A stretch of 47,359 nt of DNA from a virus. Of this stretch, positions 13,303-19,993 are shown piece after piece. How positions within the stretch are numbered: position 1 is the stretch's first letter; every line of letters begins with the position of its first letter. The translations under genes were made by a program, and so were the position numbers. The notes beneath the pieces are model-generated. The model was not told the origin of the DNA, did not search any database, and saw only the letters and a program-made list of their open reading frames with translations. The stretch lies in the IMG/VR virus record IMGVR_UViG_3300007540_004695, positions 1 through 47,359 of that record; one strand, 5' to 3'.

Positions 13303-14307
13303 TTAGTTCATTGCTGCGAGGTCTAGAAACTTTTTACCTCGGTTGATTGTCTTCTCGCAAAGCTCGCGGTTATTGACTACAGTCCAGAATGCATTTTTAT
13401 TCATGCGACCTAGTCCATGTTCAGACGAGTAGTACTGACTTGCTTTATTCTTACCACCGCCTCGTGTACTGTTATGAGTATAGTAGTCAGTGACTGCAGA
13501 GAACGCATCAGCGTAGTTCTCTCCACGGTTACCAGCACCTCTAGTGAATAGCTCACCTAGACGTTCAACTGTGTTGAGGCAACGGACACTCGCGTTCTCC
13601 CTAGGGTTATTACGAGTGAGGAAGCCTGTATATAGCTGCTGAGCCTTTTCGAGGTCAATACGACGCTGCAGGAGTTTATCAAATTTCGTTTTGAAATCCT
13701 CCTGTGTACCGAGAAATTCATCTACCAATACTGTTAGATCAGCTAGCTTAAGCTCAACATCACCGCGGTGTACAGCAGACCCAACCAGCCCCTCATTAGA
13801 CCTTAGGTTAAAGTTGAATGTATTCTCACACACTGTACATACATTCGTATTGTTGATCCATAGACGAGAGCTCTGATCATGAGCGTTACCGAAGTTTAGG
13901 AAGTCTTGAAATTGACGATCGCCGATCTTGTACTCTTTATGGTCACTGAGACTGATAGTCGCAAAAACCTTGCCTCGATTACCTACGGACCCAACACTCT
14001 CAAGCTTTGCTTTAGGCAGTCGATTCATAGCATCGCTGACGAGATCCATAAATGATTCATTCGAGACCTCCTTGTATGCTTTTGACATTGGCTTACCAAT
14101 TAACTGACCATCATCGCTACCAACTAGGATATCGAATCCGGAATCAACATCTTCACCATTTGCTTCGAATGAGAGAGCACGGCGCTCCACATCCCATGAT
14201 GTTAAGTAGTTATCCTCTAAGTGGATAAATTCTTTTACCTCCGTCAAACCATGCCAGGCTTGTTTTAGGCCGACCTGCTTATCTCTCGCTGTAATATTAT
14301 GTCCCAT
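13303..14307 (-). CDS. DUF932 / phage-plasmid-like protein
   Basis: A 334-residue soluble protein. The start MGHNITARDKQVGLKQAWHG, the internal DVERRALSF and GKVFATISL segments, and the central NNTNVCTVCENTFNFNLRSN fit the DUF932 family of phage and plasmid proteins; family members have no proven function. The gene has the longest leader in the cluster (about 52 bases, with a hairpin and an A-rich run before the ATG), which suggests high or regulated expression. It is flanked by the RadA-like gene upstream. It may act in DNA metabolism or superinfection functions, but that is speculation. Confidence 0.7.
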   Translation of the reverse strand: MGHNITARDKQVGLKQAWHGLTEVKEFIHLEDNYLTSWDVERRALSFEANGEDVDSGFDILVGSDDGQLIGKPMSKAYKEVSNESFMDLVSDAMNRLPKAKLESVGSVGNRGKVFATISLSDHKEYKIGDRQFQDFLNFGNAHDQSSRLWINNTNVCTVCENTFNFNLRSNEGLVGSAVHRGDVELKLADLTVLVDEFLGTQEDFKTKFDKLLQRRIDLEKAQQLYTGFLTRNNPRENASVRCLNTVERLGELFTRGAGNRGENYADAFSAVTDYYTHNSTRGGGKNKASQYYSSEHGLGRMNKNAFWTVVNNRELCEKTINRGKKFLDLAAMN

Positions 14308-14332
14308 TTTTTTGTTTTTTTAGTTTATTGCT

Positions 14333-14349
14333 GAAGGAATCGTTCCTTC
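14333..14349 (-). other. Hairpin in the leader of the DUF932-like gene
   Basis: GAAGGAA and TTCCTTC form a 7-bp stem with a 3-base loop, about 10 bases after the predicted transcript start. No U-run follows, so it is more likely a 5' stabilising structure than a terminator. Confidence 0.5.
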
Positions 14350-14359
14350 TTACTCTTTA

Positions 14360-14375
14360 ATTATATCGTAGTTCC
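14360..14375 (-). promoter_or_regulatory. GGAACAC-type promoter with long leader
   Basis: GGAACTACGATATAAT. The ATG is about 52 bases downstream, showing the motif acts as a promoter and not only as a translation signal. Confidence 0.65.
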
Positions 14376-14398
14376 TCTTTGTTCAAGGTCTTTTTCCT

Positions 14399-15319
14399 TT
14401 AAACTGCTGATACCATGGTATGCTTATAGATAGAATTCTTACCTTTACCAAACTTCTCGAGCTTATTATTCAATACTAGCTCACGTAAACGGTTATATGC
14501 AGTATTGTAGTCGCAGTCAAGCTTATCCATAACACGATCGATACTAATATGAGGCGGCTCTTTCATATCAAGTATAGCTTCAAACTCTACCTGCTTCCGG
14601 TTTTTCTTTGAAGGAGCTTTATCAGCATCTTCAATCTTAACAGGGTTACCGAAGTCATATCCTCCATGCCCGAGAGATAAAGTTACCTCATTCAAGGCTC
14701 CAAAACGATTCTTACTAAAGTGGATCTTACGAAGACCGTCTTCGAATTCACCCTCGATCGCGATTTCCATATTAACATCAACAGTATGCGGTACAATAGT
14801 ACTACCTTTTAGCTTACCGTCTTTAGTAAGGTGCATAACGAAGAATACAGTACACTCTGTATCTTTAGCAGCGCGCGTCAAACGGCTTACTGCATAGCGC
14901 TCGAGCTCAGCTCGATTCATCTTCTTCTTAGAAGTTAAGGCCTGAAAAGAATCAACAACTAGAACATCGAATTGCTTCATAACTTCACATAGAGTATCTA
15001 TATCAGTCTCATTAGCGACCTTAACGTTCTTAACTTTAATGCGATTGCACGTAAAAGCTAACTGCACAGAACTCTCTTCACCTGAAGCATAAGCAGTCTC
15101 GTAACCTTGCTTAGATAAGCCTTCAAGCATCTGCAATAGGAGAGTAGTCTTACCACAGCCTGCAGGAGCAGTCATTGTAATTGCACTACCAGGTAGAACA
15201 CCTTCGCCGAATAGATCATCGATGGTCTCTATACCTGATTTATAACGGCGATAAAAGAGGTCCGGTATCTTGATATTGCTAACAGATTGGAATTGCGTTG
15301 TTTCGTATCCTAGATTCAT
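14399..15319 (-). CDS. RadA/RecA-like ATPase
   Basis: A 306-residue ATPase. It has SGIETIDDLFGEG (28-40), Walker A APAGCGKTT (51-59), a YASGEES segment, Walker B DVLVVDS (about 117-123) and the RadA-type KNRFG motif in HFSKNRFGALNEV (about 205-217). These match the core of RadA/Sms, a recombination-associated branch-migration helicase. Unlike bacterial RadA it lacks the N-terminal zinc finger, and the C-terminal Lon-like domain is replaced by a short region resembling a winged helix (MDKLDCDYNTAYNRLRELVL). The likely role is loading or moving DNA strands during phage replication or recombination. Its leader is nearly identical to that of the peptidase gene at 8790. Confidence 0.8.
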   Translation of the reverse strand: MNLGYETTQFQSVSNIKIPDLFYRRYKSGIETIDDLFGEGVLPGSAITMTAPAGCGKTTLLLQMLEGLSKQGYETAYASGEESSVQLAFTCNRIKVKNVKVANETDIDTLCEVMKQFDVLVVDSFQALTSKKKMNRAELERYAVSRLTRAAKDTECTVFFVMHLTKDGKLKGSTIVPHTVDVNMEIAIEGEFEDGLRKIHFSKNRFGALNEVTLSLGHGGYDFGNPVKIEDADKAPSKKNRKQVEFEAILDMKEPPHISIDRVMDKLDCDYNTAYNRLRELVLNNKLEKFGKGKNSIYKHTMVSAV

Positions 15320-15357
15320 TATATTAATTGGTTGTTGTTGTTTCTTTCTTCTCTATA

Positions 15358-15373
15358 ATTATATCGGTGTTCC
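15358..15373 (-). promoter_or_regulatory. GGAACAC-type promoter with conserved leader
   Basis: GGAACACCGATATAAT with TTCCGGAA just upstream. The leader TATAGAGAAGAAAGAAACAA leads to ATG 15319. Confidence 0.75.
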
Positions 15374-15433
15374 TTTCCGGAATCTCGATAATTATCGTCT
15401 ATGTTTTAAGGTTCTTAACCTCTCTACTCTTAT

Positions 15434-15449
15434 ATTATATCGGTGTTCC
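15434..15449 (-). promoter_or_regulatory. GGAACAC-type promoter, upstream member of a tandem pair
   Basis: GGAACACCGATATAAT with no start codon close behind. The ~60 bases to the next promoter contain inverted repeats (GGTTAAGAACC; CGATAATTATCG). Either a tandem promoter or the start of a short RNA. Confidence 0.6.
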
Positions 15450-15451
15450 GG

Positions 15452-15613
15452 TTACTCTTCATTACGGATGCGCGTATTCTTCCGGCACTTAACGCGACCA
15501 TCTCTCTTTTTCTTATCAGTGAAAGAAAAACTCGGTGCCGGCATCGGATGTCTCGCCAAATTACGACGTTTAATCGATGTATTTTCGATACGCTGAGGTT
15601 TCTTATTTTTCAC
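15452..15613 (-). CDS. Small, very basic protein (53 residues), GTG start
   Basis: GTG 15613 to TAA 15452. The sequence is dominated by Lys and Arg (KNKKPQRIENTSIKRRNLAR; FTDKKKRDGRVKCRKNTRIR). A promoter of the cluster type ends 6 bases before the GTG, the standard distance seen elsewhere, which supports both the gene and the unusual start. It is the first gene of the leftward cluster. The charge suggests nucleic-acid or ribosome binding; no family recognised. Confidence 0.6.
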   Translation of the reverse strand: MKNKKPQRIENTSIKRRNLARHPMPAPSFSFTDKKKRDGRVKCRKNTRIRNEE

Positions 15614-15619
15614 ATTATT

Positions 15620-15635
15620 ATTATAGTAGTGTTCC
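15620..15635 (-). promoter_or_regulatory. GGAACAC-type cluster promoter
   Basis: GGAACACTACTATAAT, 6 bases before GTG 15613. It is the most upstream promoter of the leftward cluster. Confidence 0.65.
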
Positions 15636-15677
15636 CGTTCGTGATTGATTTAATTTCCTTAATTACTGGTCAGGTTA

Positions 15678-15685
15678 TATAAATA
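15678..15685 (+). promoter_or_regulatory. T4-like late promoter of the fibre module
   Basis: TATAAATA, 9 bases before ATG 15695. A short leader is possible here. Confidence 0.6.
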
Positions 15686-15694
15686 ATATTACAT

Positions 15695-16246
15695 ATGGCC
15701 AACAAACGTATAACCGACCTTCCTGGAAGTCAACCTCTAGTAGGTACCGAGGCTCTTGTAACAGACCAGGAATCTAGTCTAACAGTCACGGGTATTGATA
15801 CAGTACAGACTACTCTATCTGCAATGCAAGAGTTTACTCTATCAGCTGCACCCTTTATAAACGTTACTGGTGATTCAACTTTTACAGGTACATCAGATTT
15901 TGAGGGACCAGTTACAATGCCTGGTGCACGGACGCTCGTTAACAGTCCTGGGTTTGAAGTAACTGGTGAATTTACAGTAGATGGTATATCGGAATTCTTC
16001 GGAGATGTAGAAGTCGAAAATGGCGCTGACTTGAATGTCACATCCGGGGTATTATTATCTGGAGGTGAAGATCTTGGCGACATTTTTGCCTACAAAGGTC
16101 AGTACATACAGAACGGTGGAGGTGTTGAATTTATACAAAGACTAACTCAAGCGCAATACGACGCTATAGGTATACCTGACCCGACCATACTTTACATAAT
16201 CGTAGGACAATATGAGTGTTTTAACATTTGTAACTATTGGCGATGA
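15695..16246 (+). CDS. Tail fibre protein, N-terminal attachment type
   Basis: A 183-residue virion protein. The start MANKRITDLPGSQPLVGTEA resembles the N-terminal attachment domain of T4-like fibre proteins ('ITDLP...'). A beta-rich stalk follows (TFTGTSDFEGPVTMPGAR). The ending FIQRLTQAQYDAIGIPDP plus TILYIIVG is a common C-terminal motif of phage fibre or baseplate-linked proteins. Its last 35 bases overlap the start of the FGE-like gene, so translation is probably coupled. It may be the adaptor that anchors the variable receptor-binding protein. Confidence 0.7.
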   Translation: MANKRITDLPGSQPLVGTEALVTDQESSLTVTGIDTVQTTLSAMQEFTLSAAPFINVTGDSTFTGTSDFEGPVTMPGARTLVNSPGFEVTGEFTVDGISEFFGDVEVENGADLNVTSGVLLSGGEDLGDIFAYKGQYIQNGGGVEFIQRLTQAQYDAIGIPDPTILYIIVGQYECFNICNYWR

Positions 16247-18044
16247 GGGTAACGCTGCTGATACCACTGGCTATGGTGATGTATCATATGCATATGATAT
16301 CAGTAAGTTTGAAATTACCGAGGGCCAGATATCTGCTTATAATGCTGACCCTATAAACAGTACTCGGCAGATCGCAGTAGGTGGCAGTGGTACTGATAAA
16401 CCAGCTTTAAGCATAAGCTGGAACGAAGCTGCTCGTTATGTTAACTGGCTTAATATAAATGATGGAGCTCAACCAGCGTATAATTTTACTACATCAGGAG
16501 TTAATGATAATATTACTCTTTGGAGTAGCGTTGAAGCTTGGCAAACCGACGGCGAAAATCTATTCAGACATAAAGATGCAAAGTATTTCCTACCAAGTGA
16601 AGATGAGTGGTATAAAGCAGCTTATTATAAAAGTGGTAGTACTAACGCTGGTTATTGGTTATATCCAACAGGATCAGATACTGCTCCAACACCAGTAGCT
16701 TCTGGAACTACCGTTGGTACAGCTGTTTATGATGGTCAGAGCGCTCCTGCTGATGTCGATCAAGCTGGCGGTCTCAGTCCTTATGGTACAATGGGTCAAG
16801 GTGGTAACGCAAATGAGTGGAATGAAACTACTGCAGATGGTAATAATGATTTGGCTACCGGGTCGCGGACGCAGCGCGGCGGCATCTGGGTCAACAACTC
16901 CAGCTCCTTGCAGTCGACCACCCGCAGCACCAAGTCCCCTGCCTTCGAGGGCGGTGGCACCAGTTTTCGTATAGCGAAGGTGTCAGTTCCAGCACCTCCG
17001 GTGGAGTTAACGTTTGTAACTATTGACGATGTCGGTAACGCTGCTGATACCACTAGTTATGGTGATGTTAGTTATACATATCAGATTGGTAAGTATGAAA
17101 TTACTGAGGGTCAGATATCTGCTTATAATGCTGATCCTATAAATTCTACACGACAGATTACAACAGATAATCGTGGTACTAATAAACCAGCGACGAGTAT
17201 AACTTGGAACGAATGCGCTAGGTATGTTAACTGGCTTAATATAAAAGAAGGTCTCCAACCTGCATACTACTTCACTACATCAGGAGTTAATGATGATATT
17301 ACTCTTTGGAGTAGTGGGGAAGCATGGCAGCTTGGTGGTGAGAACTTATATCGACATAAAGATGCAAAGTATTTCCTACCAAGTGAAGATGAGTGGTATA
17401 AAGCGGCTTATTATAAGAGCGTAGGTGTTAATGCCGGTTACTGGTTATACCCAACAGGATCAGATACTGCTCCAACAGCAGTAGCTTCTGGAACAACAAC
17501 TGAGACAGCTGTTTTTGATTTTGTTTCAAGTGATCCTGCTGATGTCGATCAAGCTGGCGGTCTTAGTCCTTATGGTACAATGGGTCAAGGTGGTAACGCA
17601 GATGAGTGGATTGAAAGTTCCGGAGATGGTAATAATGATTCGGCTGTTGAGTCGCGGGTGCTCCGCGGCGGTTCCTGGGATACCGTCGCCGCCTTCATGC
17701 AGTCGCCCAACCGCGACGCCAGCAGCCCGGCCTTCGAGTTCGACTTCCTCGGTTTTCGTGTCGCATCGTTCGTTCCTCCTGTACCGTTTTCTTCGAACAC
17801 ATCACCGGTCTTAAATTTAGCAGATAATCTCAAAATGGGATCTACCCAAGTAACAGCAGCATACTTGGATTCTGTTCGAGTATGGCCTATCAATGATGGT
17901 ATCTGGCGTTTTGACACTCCTTCACCCGGTACTACAATTACAGGGTTCAAAATAACCACATCGAGTGGTGGTGTATTCGTCGATTGGGGAGACGGTAATA
18001 CTGATTTTGTAAATTCAAATCAATCTATAAATAAAACGTATTAA
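16212..18044 (+). CDS. Receptor-binding protein with two FGE-like lectin domains and two variable repeats
   Basis: A 610-residue protein made of two tandem formylglycine-generating-enzyme-like (sulfatase-modifying factor, C-type-lectin fold) domains, about residues 1-262 and 263-525, with a PKD-like tail (SSGGVFVDWGDGNTDF). Each domain has the family blocks FEITEGQISAYNA, WNEAARYVNWLN, FLPSEDEWYKAAYY and LSPYGTMGQGGNA. It then ends in an R-G-G-x-W ... R ... F-R segment that is GC-rich and hypervariable, matching the variable region of diversity-generating-retroelement targets. The domains are known targets of such systems in phages; the reverse transcriptase is not in this window. The protein ends abruptly after INKTY, where PKD domains normally continue. 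The likely role is variable adhesion to host surface ligands. Confidence 0.85.
   Translation: MSVLTFVTIGDEGNAADTTGYGDVSYAYDISKFEITEGQISAYNADPINSTRQIAVGGSGTDKPALSISWNEAARYVNWLNINDGAQPAYNFTTSGVNDNITLWSSVEAWQTDGENLFRHKDAKYFLPSEDEWYKAAYYKSGSTNAGYWLYPTGSDTAPTPVASGTTVGTAVYDGQSAPADVDQAGGLSPYGTMGQGGNANEWNETTADGNNDLATGSRTQRGGIWVNNSSSLQSTTRSTKSPAFEGGGTSFRIAKVSVPAPPVELTFVTIDDVGNAADTTSYGDVSYTYQIGKYEITEGQISAYNADPINSTRQITTDNRGTNKPATSITWNECARYVNWLNIKEGLQPAYYFTTSGVNDDITLWSSGEAWQLGGENLYRHKDAKYFLPSEDEWYKAAYYKSVGVNAGYWLYPTGSDTAPTAVASGTTTETAVFDFVSSDPADVDQAGGLSPYGTMGQGGNADEWIESSGDGNNDSAVESRVLRGGSWDTVAAFMQSPNRDASSPAFEFDFLGFRVASFVPPVPFSSNTSPVLNLADNLKMGSTQVTAAYLDSVRVWPINDGIWRFDTPSPGTTITGFKITTSSGGVFVDWGDGNTDFVNSNQSINKTY
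16863..16970 (+). repeat. Variable repeat 1 (DGR-type) of the receptor-binding protein
   Basis: A GC-rich island in AT-rich DNA. Conserved anchors CGC GGC GGC, TGG, CAG TCG, CGC, GCC TTC GAG and TTT CGT alternate with NNC codons (GTC AAC AAC TCC AGC TCC; GGC GGT GGC ACC). This is the layout expected when AAC codons of a template repeat are altered at adenines. Confidence 0.75.
17652..17759 (+). repeat. Variable repeat 2 (DGR-type) of the receptor-binding protein
   Basis: Same length and anchors as repeat 1, but the variable blocks read GAT ACC GTC GCC GCC TTC and TTC GAC TTC CTC. In my hand alignment of the 36 codons about 36 bases differ between the two repeats, about 30 of them at codon positions 1 or 2. 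Confidence 0.75.
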
Positions 18045-18049
18045 TAGCT

Positions 18050-18787
18050 ATGGCAACAATAATAAATTTAAATCCAGAGGATGGCCCAGAAGCTGTTACT
18101 GGAATCGATTGCGGGACATCCTCTCCGAGACTTAGTGGTACGATTGATGTATCTGCTTTTGAAAATTTACAAGATCTTACATGTGATGGTAACGATATAA
18201 CGGAAATAGCTGGTTTTTATGATAACCCTAACATAAAGAGAGTGTTAGCAGCGAACAACAAACTTACTGGGTCTATCCCTGATTTGACCGGTATGACTAG
18301 TATAGAGCGTTATTGGGTAATGGTAAATGAACACACCGGTTCCTTCCCGAATATAAATGGATTATCTAACTTAGGACTTATAAATGTCGGTGCCAATAAT
18401 CTCACCGGCACTTTACCTGCAGACTTACAATCACTAGGAGTACCAAAGCTATTTCGATTTAATATATACGGCAACTCCTTCACCGGCACCCTTTCAGATT
18501 GTACTGGTATGAATAACCTAGAGTACGTTTTAGCTGATAATAATAACTTGACTGATTTTACCGGTGGAGTCGAACCTAGTTTATATAGGTTTTTTATAAA
18601 CAACAATAACCTTACAGAAACGGCGGTAGATAATATTCTTCAAGCTTTTGTCGACGCTAATAGAACCACTAACATGAGTATCGCCATAATGAACCTAGGT
18701 GGTAGTGGAAATGCTGCTCCATCAGCAGCAGGCGTTACAAACAAAAACACCCTTATTAGTAGAGGGTGGTCCGTAACTACAAACTAA
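18050..18787 (+). CDS. Leucine-rich-repeat fibre-associated protein
   Basis: A 245-residue protein with repeats of plant/extracellular LRR type (ANNKLTGSIPDLTGMTSIER; GANNLTGTLPADLQSLGVPK; ADNNNLTDF; NNNNLTETAVDNIL). The start MATIINLNPEDGPEAVTGID comes 5 bases after the stop of the FGE-like gene. In related phage proteins a PKD domain runs directly into such LRRs, so this may be the detached C-terminal part of a once longer fibre. It ends in a TNKNTLISRGWSVTTN cap common in LRR fibre proteins. A role in adhesion is inferred. Confidence 0.7.
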   Translation: MATIINLNPEDGPEAVTGIDCGTSSPRLSGTIDVSAFENLQDLTCDGNDITEIAGFYDNPNIKRVLAANNKLTGSIPDLTGMTSIERYWVMVNEHTGSFPNINGLSNLGLINVGANNLTGTLPADLQSLGVPKLFRFNIYGNSFTGTLSDCTGMNNLEYVLADNNNLTDFTGGVEPSLYRFFINNNNLTETAVDNILQAFVDANRTTNMSIAIMNLGGSGNAAPSAAGVTNKNTLISRGWSVTTN

Positions 18788-18794
18788 TAATACT

Positions 18795-19028
18795 ATGGCA
18801 TATCAAGTTATAACAGAAATAAATAATATACAAACATCAGATACCGATTGGTGGATGCTATATGACTCAGATACTTTAGAAACAATCTCACCGCTAATGC
18901 AGTGTAGTGGTTACACATCATCACCCTTACCTGTTGATGTAATGGTTAAAGGAGATGCTAAGGCTGAAATTGAACAATATATCATTGATAACGATATCAA
19001 GCCGTTTACTGATGATGATATTGTCTAG
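18795..19028 (+). CDS. Small protein at the end of the fibre operon
   Basis: A 77-residue acidic soluble protein (ITEINNIQTSDTDWWMLYDS; C-terminal NDIKPFTDDDIV), 7 bases after the LRR gene. It may be a fibre chaperone or adhesin cap, judged by position only. Its stop codon TAG shares the palindrome CTAG with the stop of the convergent glycosyltransferase gene. No family recognised. Confidence 0.55.
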   Translation: MAYQVITEINNIQTSDTDWWMLYDSDTLETISPLMQCSGYTSSPLPVDVMVKGDAKAEIEQYIIDNDIKPFTDDDIV

Positions 19029-19921
19029 CATACTGCGTCAAATATATCTTGTAAATTAAATATATCTGATTGTGGGTACGGGAATTCATGCCCTGGTCCA
19101 TTAAAGTCATAATCGAATAGGAAGCTGTCAATACCAGCAGTATTCTGACCTTCGATAGGCTCGACGAACGGTTCGAAATTTTTATGTAAGTCGTAGCCAA
19201 ATACCTTCGGGCTTGTACCAACCCACAATACAGCTGATTCAACATCAAATGCTGCAGCTGCATGCTGAAGACAGCTATCGATAAGTATACGTTTTTGAAC
19301 TACCCCCGGTAATAGCATTAATGTACGTTTATCCATCTCAGGTAACGCTTCAACGCCATGCAGGCTTGGACAGTTTGGTCTTGTTACGTGTAGTATATGG
19401 TATTGGTCTTTTAAATTATCTACTAGTATTTGAGCCTGGACGTTAGGAATATCTCTCGTCCAACAATATCCTATCTCATTGTCATGAAACATACCACCAT
19501 TAGTCTGTAGTAGTAGAGTAGGTTTAGATCTTGTAAACTGATTACTTACCCGCTCAACCTCAACAGGTGTGTAGAATAGACCTGGTGTATTAATACCATC
19601 CCATTTGATGTTATGTGTATTGCACCAGGACTCGGCTAGTACTTGATTATTGTATATATGACCAGTATTAAAATAGGGCTCACCTTTGAGTACAATTGTA
19701 TCACGCCCTTCAATATAATCTTTATAGAAGTATGGAATAACACCTGATCTAAAGACTCTATAGACGTCGGGATTGTTTAAGTAAACCTCAGGCCAAGGGG
19801 TAACTACAATAATCTTCCGTTCAGGGTATGCGGCTTTAATATTTCTCGCGACAGCTGTAGATGCGATAATCTTACCTAAGCCTCCTTCAGGGTTGAAAAT
19901 TAGATATTCCTTTTTATCCAT
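19025..19921 (-). CDS. Glycosyltransferase family 9 (heptosyltransferase-like) protein
   Basis: A 298-residue protein. The start MDKKEYLIFNPEGGLGKIIA contains the N-terminal GGLGD/K-type loop of GT-B fold family 9 enzymes. KPTLLLQTNGGMF and the later IDSCLQHAAAAFDVESAVLWVGTSPKVFG segment match the C-terminal nucleotide-sugar site of that family (…D..H.A.A.....lwg...). ATG 19921 is preferred over 19942 because an AT-rich promoter-like stretch directly precedes it. The gene is leftward, inside the rightward fibre module, which suggests separate acquisition. It may glycosylate a phage or host surface component; the donor and acceptor are unknown. Confidence 0.7.
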   Translation of the reverse strand: MDKKEYLIFNPEGGLGKIIASTAVARNIKAAYPERKIIVVTPWPEVYLNNPDVYRVFRSGVIPYFYKDYIEGRDTIVLKGEPYFNTGHIYNNQVLAESWCNTHNIKWDGINTPGLFYTPVEVERVSNQFTRSKPTLLLQTNGGMFHDNEIGYCWTRDIPNVQAQILVDNLKDQYHILHVTRPNCPSLHGVEALPEMDKRTLMLLPGVVQKRILIDSCLQHAAAAFDVESAVLWVGTSPKVFGYDLHKNFEPFVEPIEGQNTAGIDSFLFDYDFNGPGHEFPYPQSDIFNLQDIFDAVC

Positions 19922-19979
19922 ATATATTATTTTATACACCAAACTCCAAAGATCAACTATAGAATAAAGCTTTATCCGT

Positions 19980-19987
19980 CTTAAATA
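19980..19987 (+). promoter_or_regulatory. T4-like late promoter
   Basis: CTTAAATA, 6 bases before ATG 19994. Confidence 0.55.
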
Positions 19988-19993
19988 ATATTA

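Larger units (their letters stand above)
16231..17759 (+). repeat. Tandem duplication of a ~786-bp FGE-like domain unit
   Basis: The units start near 16231 and 17017. Long stretches are almost identical at DNA level (for example around 16569 and 17355, 786 bp apart). One codon is inserted in the second copy before the variable island, so the islands are 789 bp apart. Differences outside the islands are sparser and mostly mild. Confidence 0.8.

Noticed and set aside
16714-17814. Long frames on both strands over the GC-rich islands (several over 80 residues)
   Set aside because: They follow from the high GC content of the variable islands and lack domain patterns; the + frame of the 610-residue protein explains the DNA.
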